DNA of 64,000 nt, taken from contig CAJNAR010000012.1 of the NCBI GenBank assembly GCA_905220665.1, positions 62,001 through 126,000 on the forward strand, in the 5' to 3' direction. Below are positions 44,466-58,308 of the stretch, in pieces. Under the pieces are notes generated by a model that made no database searches, was not told the DNA's origin, and was given only the letters and a program-made list of their open reading frames with translations. This DNA comes from Albugo candida (lineage: Eukaryota > Oomycota > Peronosporomycetes > Albuginales > Albuginaceae). The translations under genes were made by a program, and so were the position numbers. How positions within the stretch are numbered: the first letter of the stretch is position 1; the number at the start of each line of letters is the position of its first letter.

Positions 44466-45041
44466 ATGTCCACCCCGATGACTTCCGATCAGCATGCACA
44501 ATTGCTGCACTCTATTGTCGCAACTATAGAAAAAGAAGAGCAATTGCTCGAGCAATTTCAGAAATCAAAACAGCTTTCGGAAATCAAGGTAGAGGGTGTG
44601 AAATTTCCGACGTATGGAGGTAGGTTGGATGAATCATTTCAACTCTACAAGGAGAGAGTGGAACAATACTTCTTTGCAAGAGGAGTGGGCTGGAAGAGTC
44701 TAGAACTCTCTCAAAGAATACTTGCTGTCTTAGGCGGGACACTAAAGCAAGGAGCCGCTCAGTGTTATGTGATGCAAAAACAGTATGTCACGAACGTGGA
44801 CGACTTCTTCAGCAAAGTCGAACGTGAATTTGTCCCTGCTGATCTGCAAGAGCGTCTACCCGAGGATATGAACAATATGAGAGAGCGCGATTGCGAAGAT
44901 CTTCCTGATTACTTGTGCAAGTTTCGCCACGTAGTCACGCAAGTTCGAGAGATGAGTGAGCTGGACCAGATCATTTACTTTCTCCTTGGACAGGTGACAG
45001 ATCGCACGCACAGACCCCTTCACGCCATTTGCTACCATTAA
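44466..45041 (+). CDS. Gypsy gag (capsid) protein, 3'-truncated
   Basis: A 191-codon frame from ATG at 44466. A coiled-coil-like start (KEEQLLEQFQKSKQL) leads to KFPTYGGRLDESFQLYKERV and then a capsid-like core with AAQCYVMQKQ, FVPADLQERL and MSELDQIIYFLLGQV, the typical end of the retrotransposon gag domain in oomycete Gypsy elements. From about 45005 the frame departs from gag (the expected continuation with a zinc knuckle and protease is missing), and it stops at 45041 where an oppositely oriented Copia fragment begins. Capsid proteins package the element RNA. This copy cannot move on its own. Confidence 0.7.
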   Translation: MSTPMTSDQHAQLLHSIVATIEKEEQLLEQFQKSKQLSEIKVEGVKFPTYGGRLDESFQLYKERVEQYFFARGVGWKSLELSQRILAVLGGTLKQGAAQCYVMQKQYVTNVDDFFSKVEREFVPADLQERLPEDMNNMRERDCEDLPDYLCKFRHVVTQVREMSELDQIIYFLLGQVTDRTHRPLHAICYH

Positions 45042-48000
45042 TCCATTTTGACCCAGCATCTCCTCGATAGCCGCGTTTGGTCAATAGTGTACGTATTCTT
45101 CTCCTTCAAGGCCACACTCATGCCCAAGTTCTTATTAACTTCTCCTAAGTACTTGATAGACACTACGCTCATGGATTTGAAGAGCTCTCTCCCCTTGGTT
45201 TGGCTGGATGCCGTGACTAACAAATTGTCCACATATGCCCGACAATGGTTAGCTTGCTGAAAGTGGAACATGTTAAAGAATGATGACGAAGCCATATGGA
45301 AAGGAATGCGTGGACAACGTAACATTTATGTATTGTAGCGAGGCGTTTCGTATTTAGCTGAATAATAATAATAAATCAATATACCACTTTTCTATCGGAA
45401 ACTAGAGACCGTGTTCCAGTTCGCTATCCTGTGTCGTTTCTGTCGTAACAGCACCAGGATTTAACATAGATTTCCTGCGTCGCAATTAAAATACAGACAC
45501 ACGTCTGACAAGCAGCGAGTAAACCCATTTTCTTCCAGTTTCGTGCGTGATAGGTTGCTCCAAAGGCGGTCCACTTGTTTAAGCCAGTAAGGAGAATCCT
45601 TAGCCATAATATCGATTTGTCGCTGCCTTGAACACCAAGTTTCTTTAACACCACATTTGACACAACCATACCTTGAGGTACAGCGAGGAGAATCTCCAAA
45701 TGCTCTTCTTTGTCCTCCTTCACGTACGCGTGAGGGATATCACCATGTCTAGTTGGTACCCCCCACCGTGCCTAAGTACCAGTATAATCGTCGCCGTACT
45801 CAACTCCATCACGGCGGAAAACGTCAAACCATAGCCGAAGCCACAAACTCATTTGTTCTCGCAGGCAACTAGCCTCGCCTTAAATCTCTCGATCTCACCA
45901 TATGCATTCAACTTAATTTTAAACAACCATTTAGTGTGCAAAATGTGACTTTCTCGTGGCGGTAGTTGCAGCTCCCACACATCACTTTCTTTCAAAGCTT
46001 TTAGTTCTTCATCCACGGCGACAACTCACTTGTCCTTTGGCCACTTTTCATGGCCTGAATGTAGTTTTTGGGGCCACTATCGGGAATGCTATTCACCACA
46101 TCCGTGTGCTCCTCTGCCTTCCGTTCTTCATTTCCATCTCGAATCTTTCTGGTTGTCGATCTGCTTCCATGTGCCTCTTACGCCCATCCACTCCTTCTTG
46201 TGCGATTCTTGCGCTCTTTAGCATGAACTGTCACTTGTGTCGTCTCTTTCTGCGCTTAATCGTCTCGAAAACCTTCAGCTTCTGCTTGTTGCTGCGCCCG
46301 CAGCCGATGATCATTCTGCTGCCTCGTTAGCGTCTTTACGTTCTTCACGTGCTGGGTAATCACCACGACCTTGTCATCTGGAATGTACACTCGGCACCCC
46401 TTGATTTCATCACTCTTGCCTATAATCAGGCCTTGTTTACCTCGCGCTCCCAATGACTTGTTCTTAGCATCCTGGCGCACAGTGCATGGTGGTCCAAAAA
46501 CCACTATGTCGCTCAACACAGGTAACTTCTTCGTCTACATTGCAGAGGTGATTATCGACCAGCGTTTGGCGTGCTTGGGCTTCGGTTAAGTATGTGGGCA
46601 GCATATTCAGCCGCATCACCCCAGAAGCTCAGTGACAGGCCACTCGCAAATATGACGCCCCGCACCATTTCATAATGGTGCGATGCATTCGCTCAGATTT
46701 GCCATTACTGGCTTGGTTTCTTGGTAAGTTAATTTGTCGGGCAATTCCTATGTACCTACAAGGGAGATCTAGAGTCTGATATCACCACCTCCGTCTGTCC
46801 TGAGAACATGAATGCGAAAATCAAATCGCCGTTCGAAAAATGCAATGAATTGTTTGAACCTCTGGGCAGCCGCATCATTTGTCTTCGCCAAGAAAACGCG
46901 ACAGTAGTTCGTTCTATGGTCCTTAAAGTTTATCATGTAGCGATTTCCCAGTCGATCCCGAGAAGTCATGGGACCCTTCAAGTCAAAGCAGATGACCCTC
47001 CGATAAAATCAACCGGTGAGTTTTCTCCAGTGTATTTCTTCGACTGCGAGTTCTTGGTCTTCTTCCCTGGGGCGCAAGCTAGGCAATGTTCACGCGTTAA
47101 TGCGGTCAATTAAATTCCGCAAGCTGGATCTTGGGCCATGCGAATAATTGTGTCTTAGTTTAGATGTGCAAGCCTTCTGTGGAAGTGGAAAAGCGATCTT
47201 TTTTGTACGTTTTAACTCACTTCAATTCCGGCTTGTGCCAACACCGTCATTAGCACATCACTTGACCTGTTGAAGCGTCCGATCCCATGAGACCACACAA
47301 TGATCACATTGTTCATCTTCTCGACGTCAAAGATGGACATCCCACTGTCAACGTTGGCGACGACCTTTTGTTTTCCTATATAGGATATCCCGAACCCTTT
47401 GGCCTCCAAAATGCCATAGGAAATAATGTTCCTTTTAAAGCTCTCGTCATATTGGACGTCCAAAATCCGCGCTTTTGTGACCTTGGCCTTCACTGTGATC
47501 GTGATTGTGACGCTTCCACGCTTCGTGATGCATAGGCGTCCTCCATCAGCTGCGACCCACTCACCTAGATAGACCTCTAAGTCCTCGAGCATTCTTTCAT
47601 CGTTTACCAAGTGACGGCTCGAGCCGCTGCCCAATATCCAATGTCCTTAATCAGCGCTGCTATCGACCACTGCAAGCACAAATCCACGTCATCGATTATT
47701 TCACTGTCGGCCTTATTTGCGGGACACGCAGCCTGTATGTGTCCTGGCTTTCCGCAACAGTAACACTTCCGCAAATCTCTTCGCAGGTTTCGTGCCTTCT
47801 CGCGCACATTTCGTACGTTATTTACGACGTCTTTTCCAATGTGCTTTCCGCGCAGCTCGATGTCCGTCGACTGCGCGAACTACGCCAATTCCTCTGCTTG
47901 ACGCAAGTAATCAATCCTTTCAAGTCCAAGCACGCCAGCATTGATACTCTCGATGGTTATCGATGGGTCGGCATAGTGGACGATGTTGTCCTGTACCAAG

Positions 48001-48260
48001 TTGTCTGCCCCACCACATGCCTCGCTTACTGCGATTAAGTATGATAATAGTGTTCGGTCCAGCTGAGCTTGGGACTCTTTAGAGCCGTAAACAGTTTCAT
48101 GCTCTGTGCTGAAGAGAGCTTCGTTGCTAACGTATGACGAAGCCTTTCCATGGCGTACTTTAATGTCGGCTCCTCCTGCTACCAACCTTCAACTTAGTGG
48201 CTATAGTAATGCTCGGCCATTCCGGCGAGATTTTGTTCTAGTACGTCTATATTGACATCT
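45040..48260 (-). pseudogene. Copia retrotransposon gag-pol, degraded and 3'-truncated
   Basis: From 48260 downward: gag C-terminal helices with TIESINAGVLGLERIDYLRQ (47960-47900); a zinc knuckle CYCCGKPGHIQAAC (47765-47725); protease start GSGSSRHLVND near 47630 (usually DSGSS, so the catalytic Asp is changed to Gly); an ADGGRLCITKRGSV block; integrase core KGPMTSRDRLGNRY and LRTDGGGD (46980-46780); the integrase end GKQGLIIGKSDEIKG (46430); the RT start with LHTKWLFKIKL and ERFKARLVAC (45940-45860); HAYVKEDKEEHLEILL (45720); and the YVDNLLVTASS catalytic region (45240), where the second Asp of YVDD is Asn. RNase H is missing. The motif set is that of oomycete Copia elements. Many frame breaks. 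Confidence 0.85.
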
Positions 48261-49439
48261 TCTGTCCACGCAAATGCACTCGCTCTCTCAGCGAGAGACT
48301 TCCCGTACAGAGTTCTTCCCCCAAGACAGGAAACCACTTCGAGTCACGCAATCAACAAAAATGATCATTCTAGGTAACCAGGATTTGAATACCGAAGCAT
48401 GGCGAAAAGAGAATGAACTGTGCACGAAATTATGTATCACTATTCATCTCAATACTCTTTGTGTGAACAGTAGTTTGGCAACATTTTAGTGCATCTAACT
48501 TCTCGTGACAGAGTAATGGATATAAATGTGATGATGAGCTTGTATCTCATGATTGAGATCATGATATCTTTCGAGATATGTAAAATAGGACCGTCTCCTG
48601 CATCTCAATCGAGCCTTCATCAAATATCTTAGCTTAGAATGCTTCAAGAATAGCTGTCAATTACAGAAGTCGTCCTTTACTGCCTATATCACGGCCGTGT
48701 ACAACATCAAATGCAATGGCTAAAGCAGACATCGCTTATTGGAATTACGGTCATTTTATCTTATGTTCGGTCTCTTATTCTACTTATTTGCGCATGTTTC
48801 CTCGCTTTCAGGTAAGAGATTGCGCTTCAGAGCTTGTCGTGTGGGGATCGTTAAAGATTCAGATGTGTTTGCACTGCACAATTGGCAGCGAGATCTCGGC
48901 GAATGCCATGCATGAATACATACCTCTCCGACTGCATAAGGATGTGGCAAGTCCTTAATGGTAATGTCGTGATATTAGTGTCCAAACGTGTCATATATCC
49001 TGTATCCTTAGTTCTATACAAAGCATCCGGTCGCCGTTAGAAAACCCGGGATGTTAAAACCATGCTAGCGCTTCATGCTTTCCTAGAATTAGCCTTCGAT
49101 CGGATGTCACATGGGACAATTAAGCGTATGAAACCTTCATAGGTTGTATGTATATTCCATAGGCTTGTGATCGCTGATAATAATCTGACGAGAAATGAGC
49201 TTCCTCACCGGCACACCGTCTATTTTTACTATCTAGCCATCTACCAATAATTATTTTATTACGTAAACGTGAGGCCCGTGCGGTCTCAGTTTATCTTGCA
49301 CGTTTACTGCTGTAGTGGCCTTTAATACTGTGCTTTTTTCTCAACTACGTGATGTCGACATATCAGCTACAAATAATAGAATCGTACAAAAAATGTCACA
49401 GAAATGCGACTGAATACACGAGTTTTCAATAGTCCCTAA
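48261..49439. other. No supportable gene
   Basis: Short frames only, up to 80 codons at 48716-48958 (+) with no recognised feature. No repeats shared with the rest of the window were seen. Confidence 0.5.
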
Positions 49440-49790
49440 CGATGTGAGTAGAGGTCTGTTGCCTCCATTCGATGTCGTCCGGAATTCGGATGTTCGGAAC
49501 AATATTTCGTAATGCACCCATAGGGTTCTTTGAATAAAGCATCATGTATCTGGTTGGAATATCATTATCGGCGAATACGTCATCTTGAATTCCAACGCAA
49601 TCCTAGTCAAAGATGCTCTTATCATCATAAAGCCTCTTTTTGATATTGGCAACCATGTTTAAACGTAAATATCATCATTAATATTCTCAGTCTCGTACTT
49701 GTTGCTGTCAGCGACACCAACGTTGAGGTCGTGTGCCCTGCGCTGAGTGTGTTGACGTTACGGAGAGAGTTGAAGGAAATTGAATTGCTG
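49440..49790 (-). pseudogene. Fragment of an unrecognised protein
   Basis: Two frames in line on the minus strand. From about 49740 an acidic stretch (LNVGVADSNKYETENINDD). After a frameshift near 49660, a longer stretch MVANIKKRLYDDKSIFD, one stop, then VGIQDDVFADNDIPTRYMM, then LRNIVPNIRIPDDIEW to about 49460. Composition and length suggest former coding sequence. No domain is recognised and no start can be given. Confidence 0.35.
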
Positions 49791-50433
49791 ATTTTTACGC
49801 CGGGTTCTGCAGAACAAAGATAATTGTTGCACGTATAATTTCCTCCACTATGGCGCTAAAAGGTTGACGTACTGCAAAACCTTTGAGTGAGCAATCATGA
49901 TTAGCTCCAGATTAAGACAATAAGCTGATTGTTGATGGTCGTCGATTAACGCCTAAAGCGCTGCGATAGAGCGTTGCGTTAAACAGCGGGACACATACAT
50001 TGCTGAGATCAGATAATTGGAATATTTTTCCCTGTTGTGGTCGGACAGCTGATATCGCATGTGATTGCTCCAAGCAGACACTCTGCCCTGTTTATAGTTC
50101 TTTCAAGACAACACGTCCATTACAGACTAATATCAAGCTATACAACGGCGTGATTTATTAGTTGAAGGTGTGTAGGAATCTCATTTGCCCCAAATAATGA
50201 TTGCAATGTTTCGGCATCTTTCGCTCGTGCAGGGATCAGATACTTATTGTGTTATTGCGGTGCGACATCTTGGGTGATCTCCGACAGAGAAAATCAACTG
50301 CGAACTAATCGTCCTGCATTGTTCTACTCGTATGCACAACAATGTAGGACGATTAATTCTTCTATTGTTGTGTTACTTGCTTACGCATTGCTAGGTTTTT
50401 CTTGCACTTCTCTTTTTTCAATCTCCATAACTG

Positions 50434-51200
50434 CTAACCGTATAGAGTGAGTGCTTCATCATCAACCTGATCATTGGGATAGATAATCTCATATTCTTGT
50501 AACGCAATCCCGGTCTCGTATGTATGAATTCGTTCGACTTGACCGACGGCATCAGAGCATTGAGAAAGACAGTCATCCTTGCTGACAAAGTGCGAATGGT
50601 TGTTGCTGTCAAGGATAAAGTCTGGCAATGCATCACTATCTGCATTACTACCCTCGCGAACCAATCGCATAATCGCGTCATCCACCGCAAAGCAAGATGC
50701 TCCCTATCGTCGTACGAAGTTCCCTTAATGAAGCTACGTTGGTGACTATAGTCATCAGGCAGTTCGGAATTACACCCTCTGCAACGTCTCTCCTGCTTTA
50801 TGTTCTTCAAGAACCATATGCATACTGAAATTCCGAAGTTCTTGAATTCTTTCAAAATCATAGTCCCAAAATGCAAGAGTGTAAATTCCAAACCTTAGAA
50901 GTGAGAATTATTGAGACGAGCGAACGAGGAAAGAGCCTTTGGAAAGCTATTTGTACAACCAGTTTTACGCGTGAACAAATCAAACGAGTCACTGGCACAG
51001 GCTGCGATGGGATATTGGCTTCCTGACGCATTAACTGAATGTGTCTCATGCTCTCGACATATTTCCATCAGCAATCCCTACATTTCACCACAAATGCCAT
51101 ATTCTTTGCGAGAGTTTTCAGAAGTCTTTTGGACAGAGCTGATTGCTCAATAATAGCATTGCTTCAATCGAGATTCCCAATTGTAGTGTATATAGCGCTG
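50434..51200 (-). pseudogene. Fragment of an unrecognised protein
   Basis: The best stretch is an 83-codon frame at 50434-50685, acidic, with VREGSNADSDALPDFILDSN, LSQCSDAVGQ and a stop after YPNDQVDDEALTLYG. Upstream, in other frames, are a helical block YDFERIQELRNFSMHMVLEE (50860-50800) and a CRGC motif (50790). These could be parts of one frameshifted gene, perhaps secreted, but nothing ties it to a known family. Confidence 0.3.
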
Positions 51201-53426
51201 TGTTTATAGCGCGGTATGATACTCGTAATGTGAAGATTTGGAGCGAGTTTCTCAATTTTTTTACTAGCATCATTTCCATTTCAGTAGGGAACAAGATGCT
51301 GTGTCATCTTTTTGCTCTCGCGGTATCAAGTAGACTATGAATACTGAAAGATTAAAAGGGGTTATAGAAGCTGATGGGTCGTCATGAAAGTCCCGTGTTT
51401 CGAAACTTGATATGGAAGCTTTTCTGAAGTGCCGTATAAGCAAATTGAAATAGTTCAAAAAGTAGATTTTATTATCAAAAGTGACTAACCGTCCAATTAT
51501 GATGTTGCTTAAATGCACATAGTGTAAAGAGTCAGCGAAGAACTGACCTCTTAACTTTTCCGAATTCATTGACTTGGAGCAGATATTGTCGGTCACAATG
51601 ATGCAATATGTGAGTTGACTTGATATAAGTTATGAAGAGCTAGTCGCTGTTGTTGCAACATAAGAATTGATCAAATCTGATCAAAATCGACTGTGAAAGA
51701 TCTTTGCGACAGACTCGATGTCTGCAGACTGTTTCAAGGTTTATCAGAATCTGTTTATTAGCGTTGCGATATCGAATCATTGAATTCTTAAAAATGTACC
51801 TGAGTCCACGTCCGCACTTGCTGCATGGAAGTCGTGGTAGCAGTCAAGAACCTTCTTCTGCCAATACATTTGATCCAATTTGGACTATATGTTGATAAAG
51901 ACCAACCATCTTTCAAATATGGAGATTTTCCCGCATTGTGGAAACGTTTCGTAAATGTGACTGCCTTGACACAACTAGAGATGCTCAACGAGGTTTGCAG
52001 CTGTTTCGAATCACTCCCATGTACCATATGCTTTCAATAAGCAATTCGCCCGAATAAGCTCTGCTCGGTGAGCTTCCAATCAATCGCGTCCATAAGCGTC
52101 TCATAAATATTTAAACTCGAGTACGCGACAGTATTAGTAAAAGTTGTCATCTTCTTGGATTTATAATTCAAAGTCGAGGAGCACAAATGGAGTCACAGCA
52201 GATCACGTGACCGAATTGAGGAATGTATTGCACAGTGATTCCTTTCAAATTTGAGCTCCTGTCACATATCTAATACGCTACAAATGAAATCATCTATAAT
52301 TCACAACCCTTAAGTTGCTGTGGATATTGGCGCATGCAGCACATTGTCTGGTCGTTTGCATAGAACACGTGCATTGTCGAATTGCTCTGATACGCCTTCG
52401 TGGATACGATACTATCGAATGCTGAGAATTTCTTTACATCGATGATTTTACTTAGTAGATTGCTGATTTGCGATCCGCCGGGCTCATCCACGAATTGAGA
52501 AAGCAAACTTCCAAAATTTCACGGTTTTTTGTATCTGCATCATTGACGAGAAAATAAGCTTTTATCACTCAACAAGCGACGAACTTGAATTTGTTGGAAA
52601 GTAACGACTCCACATTGCCATCCGTCGGACGTTCTGGTAGAACGATCCAAGGATCTAAATAGAGGTTTCGTATACCTTACGTTATGGACTGTCACGACGC
52701 GGTGATTTCGTAACTGACGAAGGCCGTAAGAGGAGATACTAACGGTCATACATAATATAACTACTTCTAAGTTTCCCTCCCTTCAGTGTAGCAACTTTCC
52801 ATTCTGCTTGGAATTTTCGACAGAATTACCTTGACGAAAGGAAATGTATGATAGATCGGTACAGATTGCACAAATTTTGTGATGAAGCTGAGCGGTGACG
52901 TATCTGTTTGAGAGAGATCCGCTATTGCAAAATGGCTTTAATTGATCGAGATTGAGGTGATTTGGATTACCAGCTTGTTTTTTTTCTAAAATAGTACTCT
53001 TTCACCAGGTTTGCTCTTCGTTCCTTATTCGACTGATCCGAAAAAATTTGCACTGCAGTAAACGATGATTGATTTACTCTGGCTCCCTTGACGGAGCCAC
53101 CATCCATCTTCACAGTACTTAAACCCCTTTTGTCCTGATGCTTAAATAGAGCAAGTCAATGAGTCTATTTCAGAACGATTAATTTAGCTAGACTGTTCTC
53201 TTAGAATTAGCTTGATTGCTTCTATGATTAAACGTAAGCCCGGACGTCGAACTTCCTGTTCTCTAAAACAAATTATGCATATCGGTGAATTGAAAACATA
53301 CAGAAATGATAAGCTTACGGATGTTGATCTACATATATGACATGTAAGTGTTAATGAAGGATGTGTCACCAAGAAATCTTACGTTGCATTATATTCGCAG
53401 TGATGTGAGTGTTCTGCATCAATGTA
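51201..53426. other. No firm gene; possible coding remnants at 52294-52749
   Basis: On the minus strand 52749-52294 has two frames with YGLRQLRNHRVVTVHNVRYT and, further on, SQFVDEPGGSQISNLLSKI. The first block loosely recalls the segment between protease and integrase of Copia elements, but this is weak. A 62-codon frame at 53184-53372 (-) and frames at 51704-52040 are not supported by any motif. The right edge is the start of the Tc1/mariner element. Confidence 0.35.
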
Positions 53427-54126
53427 TAGTACCCTACCAAAACGATTGTCGGTTTTTCTTAATCCATATTTTTTAGATCCAACCAAGCGCACACAACCAT
53501 ATTCAGCTCAATGCCTCACAAACTTTCAATACTTGTTCTAATGCATATGAACAAGTGTTTTCTTGAAGATAATTGATATGGATTAAATCGAGACACTTTA
53601 TTCATATCGGAGTATGGGTTATGCTATCAACGAGTTGATCCACCATTTGAAGCAAGAACTGCCTGAATTCTACCTTGGAGGGTGTCGACAAATCTTTGCA
53701 ACCAATATTCATCTATCTTAGACCAAATATATTAAATTTGTTGCACATTTCTTCTTCACTTTTTGCCCTGGAAGGCTTCTGGATCTGATCTTTGAGTCTT
53801 GCCCACACATGTTCGAACTAGTTCAGTTGAAGGTGTCTATATTACTAGAATTAGACAAACTGACTTCTCTAGTTGCCTAGGCTATCTTAAATAACATACA
53901 TACATATAAAAAACGTTTCGTGAAATACCTGTGAGAGATGATAGAATGTCGTCTCGTTGATAATCTCGTATCGTAGTAGCCTCAGCAACCTTAATACGAG
54001 ACTGTGTCCAGCTTGTAAATGCTGTAAAGTTGAAAAAGTTGTTAAGTTGTAAAAATGGTCCAAAAGTACCGTGGTTTGCAAATTGGTGTGCGCCACACTA
54101 CGGTGAGTAGAACCAGCCAACTAGGA

Positions 54127-57100
54127 CTAGGATCTGAGTTGCACTTGCCGTTCCACTCGCCTGTGCCGTACCCGCAGCAATGATCTTCGACTTCTGAAAA
54201 ATCCACCAAATGATCCTTGCGTTGCGAGTTGATCCAGTACCTTTGCAAGCCGAATGCGTTCCTCGTGGTCGTAACACTGTCTTCGAAAGTACCGAACGTG
54301 CGCACTAAACGTGGTGTAGATCACGGAAAGTGCTGGAACTGTCGGAGTTGCTGATCGCTGGTCGAACAAACGACGATTCCGATCTGTCCAGACGAAGTGC
54401 AGTGTCACCGCTTGCAATGCAAGCCACAAATCCGATATAATTGCTAAATATTCTTTCCAATCCGACCGTAGTGTTGGTACGATTGCACATGCAATATGCG
54501 TCCAACGTGGTCGAAAGGAGAAAAACTGATCCCAACTAGGAAGTAACTCTCTCCATAACTGTGCCGTGTGGTCGCACTCGAGAAAGAGATGTTGATCGGA
54601 TTCCACTGCCCCACACGAAGTCTGCGTGCACAATATAATGTCGGGCTGAATATCCTTTAAGAACCAGAAACGAGATCGAACTGGCAACATCCGAAAGGCG
54701 AGACGAAACTGTAAATCCTCGAAAATTGGTAATACACGTTGCCGAAGATGCCGTGATGTAGCCATAAAAGTTCGGATTCGTTCTGAATCCAGTGCGTCCG
54801 ATCTCTCCCGTGTTGACCAATGTGTCGACATCGGATGACTCTTGGTTGGTTCGGGAGGTTTCCAGACGATTCGTGAGAAGTGTGAGCGTGGAATGGATGG
54901 AAAATAATGTTTCCTTTCCTTGCTTTTTACTCCCACATAAAATGATCTGCCACTTGTGGTTGGTATAATCCAAGTGATGAGACCAATCGTCAAGTGGATA
55001 CGCTGGAGAATCTGAGTGACTTCATTGTAAAGTCGACTCAGCAACTTTTCTTCAGACATATCCGAGGTGTTCTGCTCTTCGTCGTTGTAATAGTTGGCGA
55101 CGAAATCTTCCTTCGTTGGCCATGTGTCGCTTTCACGAAAAAAGTCTTGCAAACTTCGAACGTCGAAAAGTGTAGCAAATGTTTTTCGAAATGTTCGATG
55201 TGGTTCATCCACCATGCCAAGATTGTACTGAACGTTATGTGTACTCGGATGACGAGTAGCAGCTTCGTAATGTAATTTTTGGTCGCAGTGAAACCACATC
55301 GGCTGTTCCATGTAGTACTGACGGCGTTGTGAAACATTTAAATCTGATATTGAAATGCTCCAATCCATCTGATGCCACATTCTAAATGCTTTTTTCCACC
55401 ATGATGATATGCTCTCCCATTGAACCATTTTTCCATGTCGATTTGGTGCGATGGTGAATATATCCATCGGCTTGTGTGGTCCAAAGGGAGGTTGAATAAG
55501 TTGTAATAATTCCGTCGAAGCTGTTGTCCAATTCGCAGGAAGAATTGTTGACGCATCGGATGCGAACTGCCGAAGGAATTGAATACGTTGTAGCTTTAGT
55601 CGTCCCACCAAAAAAGGAACTTGTAGTCCACCATCTTGTCGGCGAAGATATAAAAACTCTTTGCTGAGTAGGTGAACATGTTTTGAATCTTTTTTTGTGT
55701 TTCCGACCAAGCACAAATCGATTTAACATCGATTGCCACTGTCGAATTGTCGCTGCTGGTATGTCCACGTGCATCGTGTAATGCCACAAACGTGATAAAA
55801 TCATCGTCTGCGCAACCAGTAGTCGACCACGGACAGTTCGTGCTCGTCGAAACCATACACCAAACCCATCGTAAAAACGCTTGTCGAGAGTTGAAATAAC
55901 CATCGAGTGAGTTAGTTTCTGGCCGAACGGAATACCCAAATACTTGACCGAATCCTCCGGACCCATTATGGTCAAATTGGGAATACGTGGACATGGCTTG
56001 GTCCGATTCAACGAGAGCAAGGATGATTTACTCAAGTTGAGTTTCGCACCCGATCCATCGCAATAGACTTGGACGAGTTCGAGTTGCGTCAAAACACCAT
56101 TTGGTGTCTCTGAAAGCAATGTCGAATCGTCCGCAAAAAATAATCCAGTTGCGACAGTCGTGCTATTAATCCAAATGCCATGTTCTTCATGTTGTCGAAG
56201 TAAATTTCCCAAAGGTTCGATCGTCATCAGAAAAAGTAATGCTGAGAGAGGATCACCTTGTTTCACTCCACGTTGTGGTGTAATAGATGGTGTGATATTT
56301 CCATTAATCATCAACTGCGCCTTTGTGTTATTGTACAAAAGACGAACCCAGTCGATGAAACTTTTTCCAACGCCCATTTTTTCCAAAACGCGAAACATGT
56401 ACGTCCAATTGACTCGATCATAAGCTTTCTCAAAGTCGAGAAAAGTCGCATAAGCTTCCTCCCCACGATGAGTGACCAAGTCTTGGATGTCGGTCAGATG
56501 TCGAATATGATGATGCATTGACCTTCCTCGCACGAATGCTTTTTGATCTTGATGGATCAATTTTGGCAAAAAACGTTGCAATCGATACGCCAACACTTTT
56601 GAAAGTACTTTTACATCGACACAAAGCAGTGCGATCGGTCGATAGTTGCCAGGATCACCTCGTGATCCTTTTTTGTACAATAATGTTATTGCCGAGTGAC
56701 GTTGTGATCGAAGTAGAATTCCTCTTTCCAGCTGATATTCGAACACGATCTTCAGACACTCGCCAAACGTTTCCGGATCAAGCTGATAAAATGAAGCTGG
56801 TAGTCCATCCATACCTGGAGAAGAACTACTCCGCATGTGCTTGATCGCTTCCGCCATCTCGGTCGTACTTAACCGAGTGGAGAGACGGTCTTGCTCTGCT
56901 GAGGCAAGTGAAACTTGAATCGAATCGAGTAACTTTTTTTGCTTTCTTTCACTTGGATCATATGAGTCGGTCTCTGAGCTATAAAGAGAGCCCATGACAC
57001 CACCCCAATGATCTCTGAATTCGTCAATAATCTCCCTCGGGTTCGATGTCACTGTACCACATTTTTTGGTAACATTTTCGATCGGCACGCGACGACAAGA

Positions 57101-58308
57101 ACTATCCGGAGGGCGAGAAAAAAAATTTGAAGAGTTCTCCATATGTTTCACGTGATGGTCGAAGCTTTCATCTTGGTTGTATTTCGCGTTGTTTTCGACT
57201 GAAAGTCGAAATTGTTCGAGACTCGATTCGTAAAAGTACCGTGACTCATTGGTGTCGTGGATGCGATATCGAGCTGCTGCGACATCCAAAACACGCTGGC
57301 TAGACTCAACATCACGTCGGCTATCTTGTGCAACCTTTTTTTCGATTCCTTGAAGCTGTTTCTTGATTTTCGTCTTCCAACTTTCCCACATTTTACCGGG
57401 ATTCGAAGTTGTCCGTAACTGGTTGAGCACCAAATTCGCTTCCAATTTGATTGCTTCGACAACTTTAGGATATTCAAATAGTCGTAATGAGCATTTCCAA
57501 TATCCTCGACCGGGTGATTGAGTTGGATTTGCAAAAGTTATTTTTGTGCCAGATGATCTCCCGCATGTCGTGGACGAAAATACGCAGAGCTTTTGTATAC
57601 CATATTGAATAGCTCTTCCGACATGCAGATATAATCAAGTCGATTCTTGCGCGGTAATGGTCCTGTAAATACTTTTTCAGTCGGATGCTGGATTCGCCAA
57701 GCGTCTACCACACCCAACTGTGAAAGCCATTCCAAACACGCTAATCGACTTGGTTCGTGTCGAATTGTTCCACTCGAAGCATCGATAGCTGGATCGAGTG
57801 GTGTGTTGAAATCACCAAATACGATTTGTGATGCGGTCGATTCGAAAGTGTTGGAAAGCAATAACTCATAAAAACTCACTCGTTCCTCGGCCTTGACCGG
57901 TGCATATACATTGTGAATATACACCGGTGCATCGTGAATGAGAAGACGCAGAACCAAATAACGATTTCGAATGCTTCGATCGGTGAGTTCTTCAGCTGTT
58001 GTATAACCGGGAAAGTCCGAACGAAGGATTGTCATGACGCCGCCACTGCGGTTTTGAGTCGGATGGAGAAAAGCACTGTTGTGATCATTGACAAACATTT
58101 TGTGCTGCATTTTTGAGGATAATAAAAATTGAAATGATTCCAGTTGGTTGTGATCGTGAAACTTGGTTTCTTGAACACAACAAATGGAGTATTGTGATAC
58201 GATGTGGTCGATAAAAAGATGACCGTTTTTATGTATTCCATTAACATTCACCGTGAGTGCTGAGATATTGTTCCACGTTGAAATAATCGAGGAGCCCTTA
58301 GCATTCAC
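54127..58308 (-). pseudogene. LINE ORF2 (APE, RT, CCHC), two frameshifts from intact
   Basis: The frame overlaps the end of ORF1. APE endonuclease (58290-57540): CVQETKFHD, NVYAPVKAEER, FGDFNTPLDPAID, NRLDYICMSEEL, GDH. RT (56850-55800): PGMDGLPASFY, GSRGDPGNYRPIALLCV, LDFEKAYDRVNW, QRGVKQGDPLSALLF, GLFFADDSTLL with both catalytic Asp, KYLGIPFGQ. The C-terminal domain has a CX5C-H-C finger (CTQTSCGAVESDQHLFLEC, 54628-54575). One base is missing near 57541 and one extra A lies in the run at 55690-55696; both are single-base differences from copies 1 and 2. The protein nicks target DNA and copies the RNA in place. The element could be a recently active source. Confidence 0.88.

Noticed and set aside
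45338..45452. Small solo LTR inside the Copia RT (starts tgtag, ends taaca)
   Set aside because: Only TG...CA ends, no target duplication and no second copy. Could be divergence of the RT itself.
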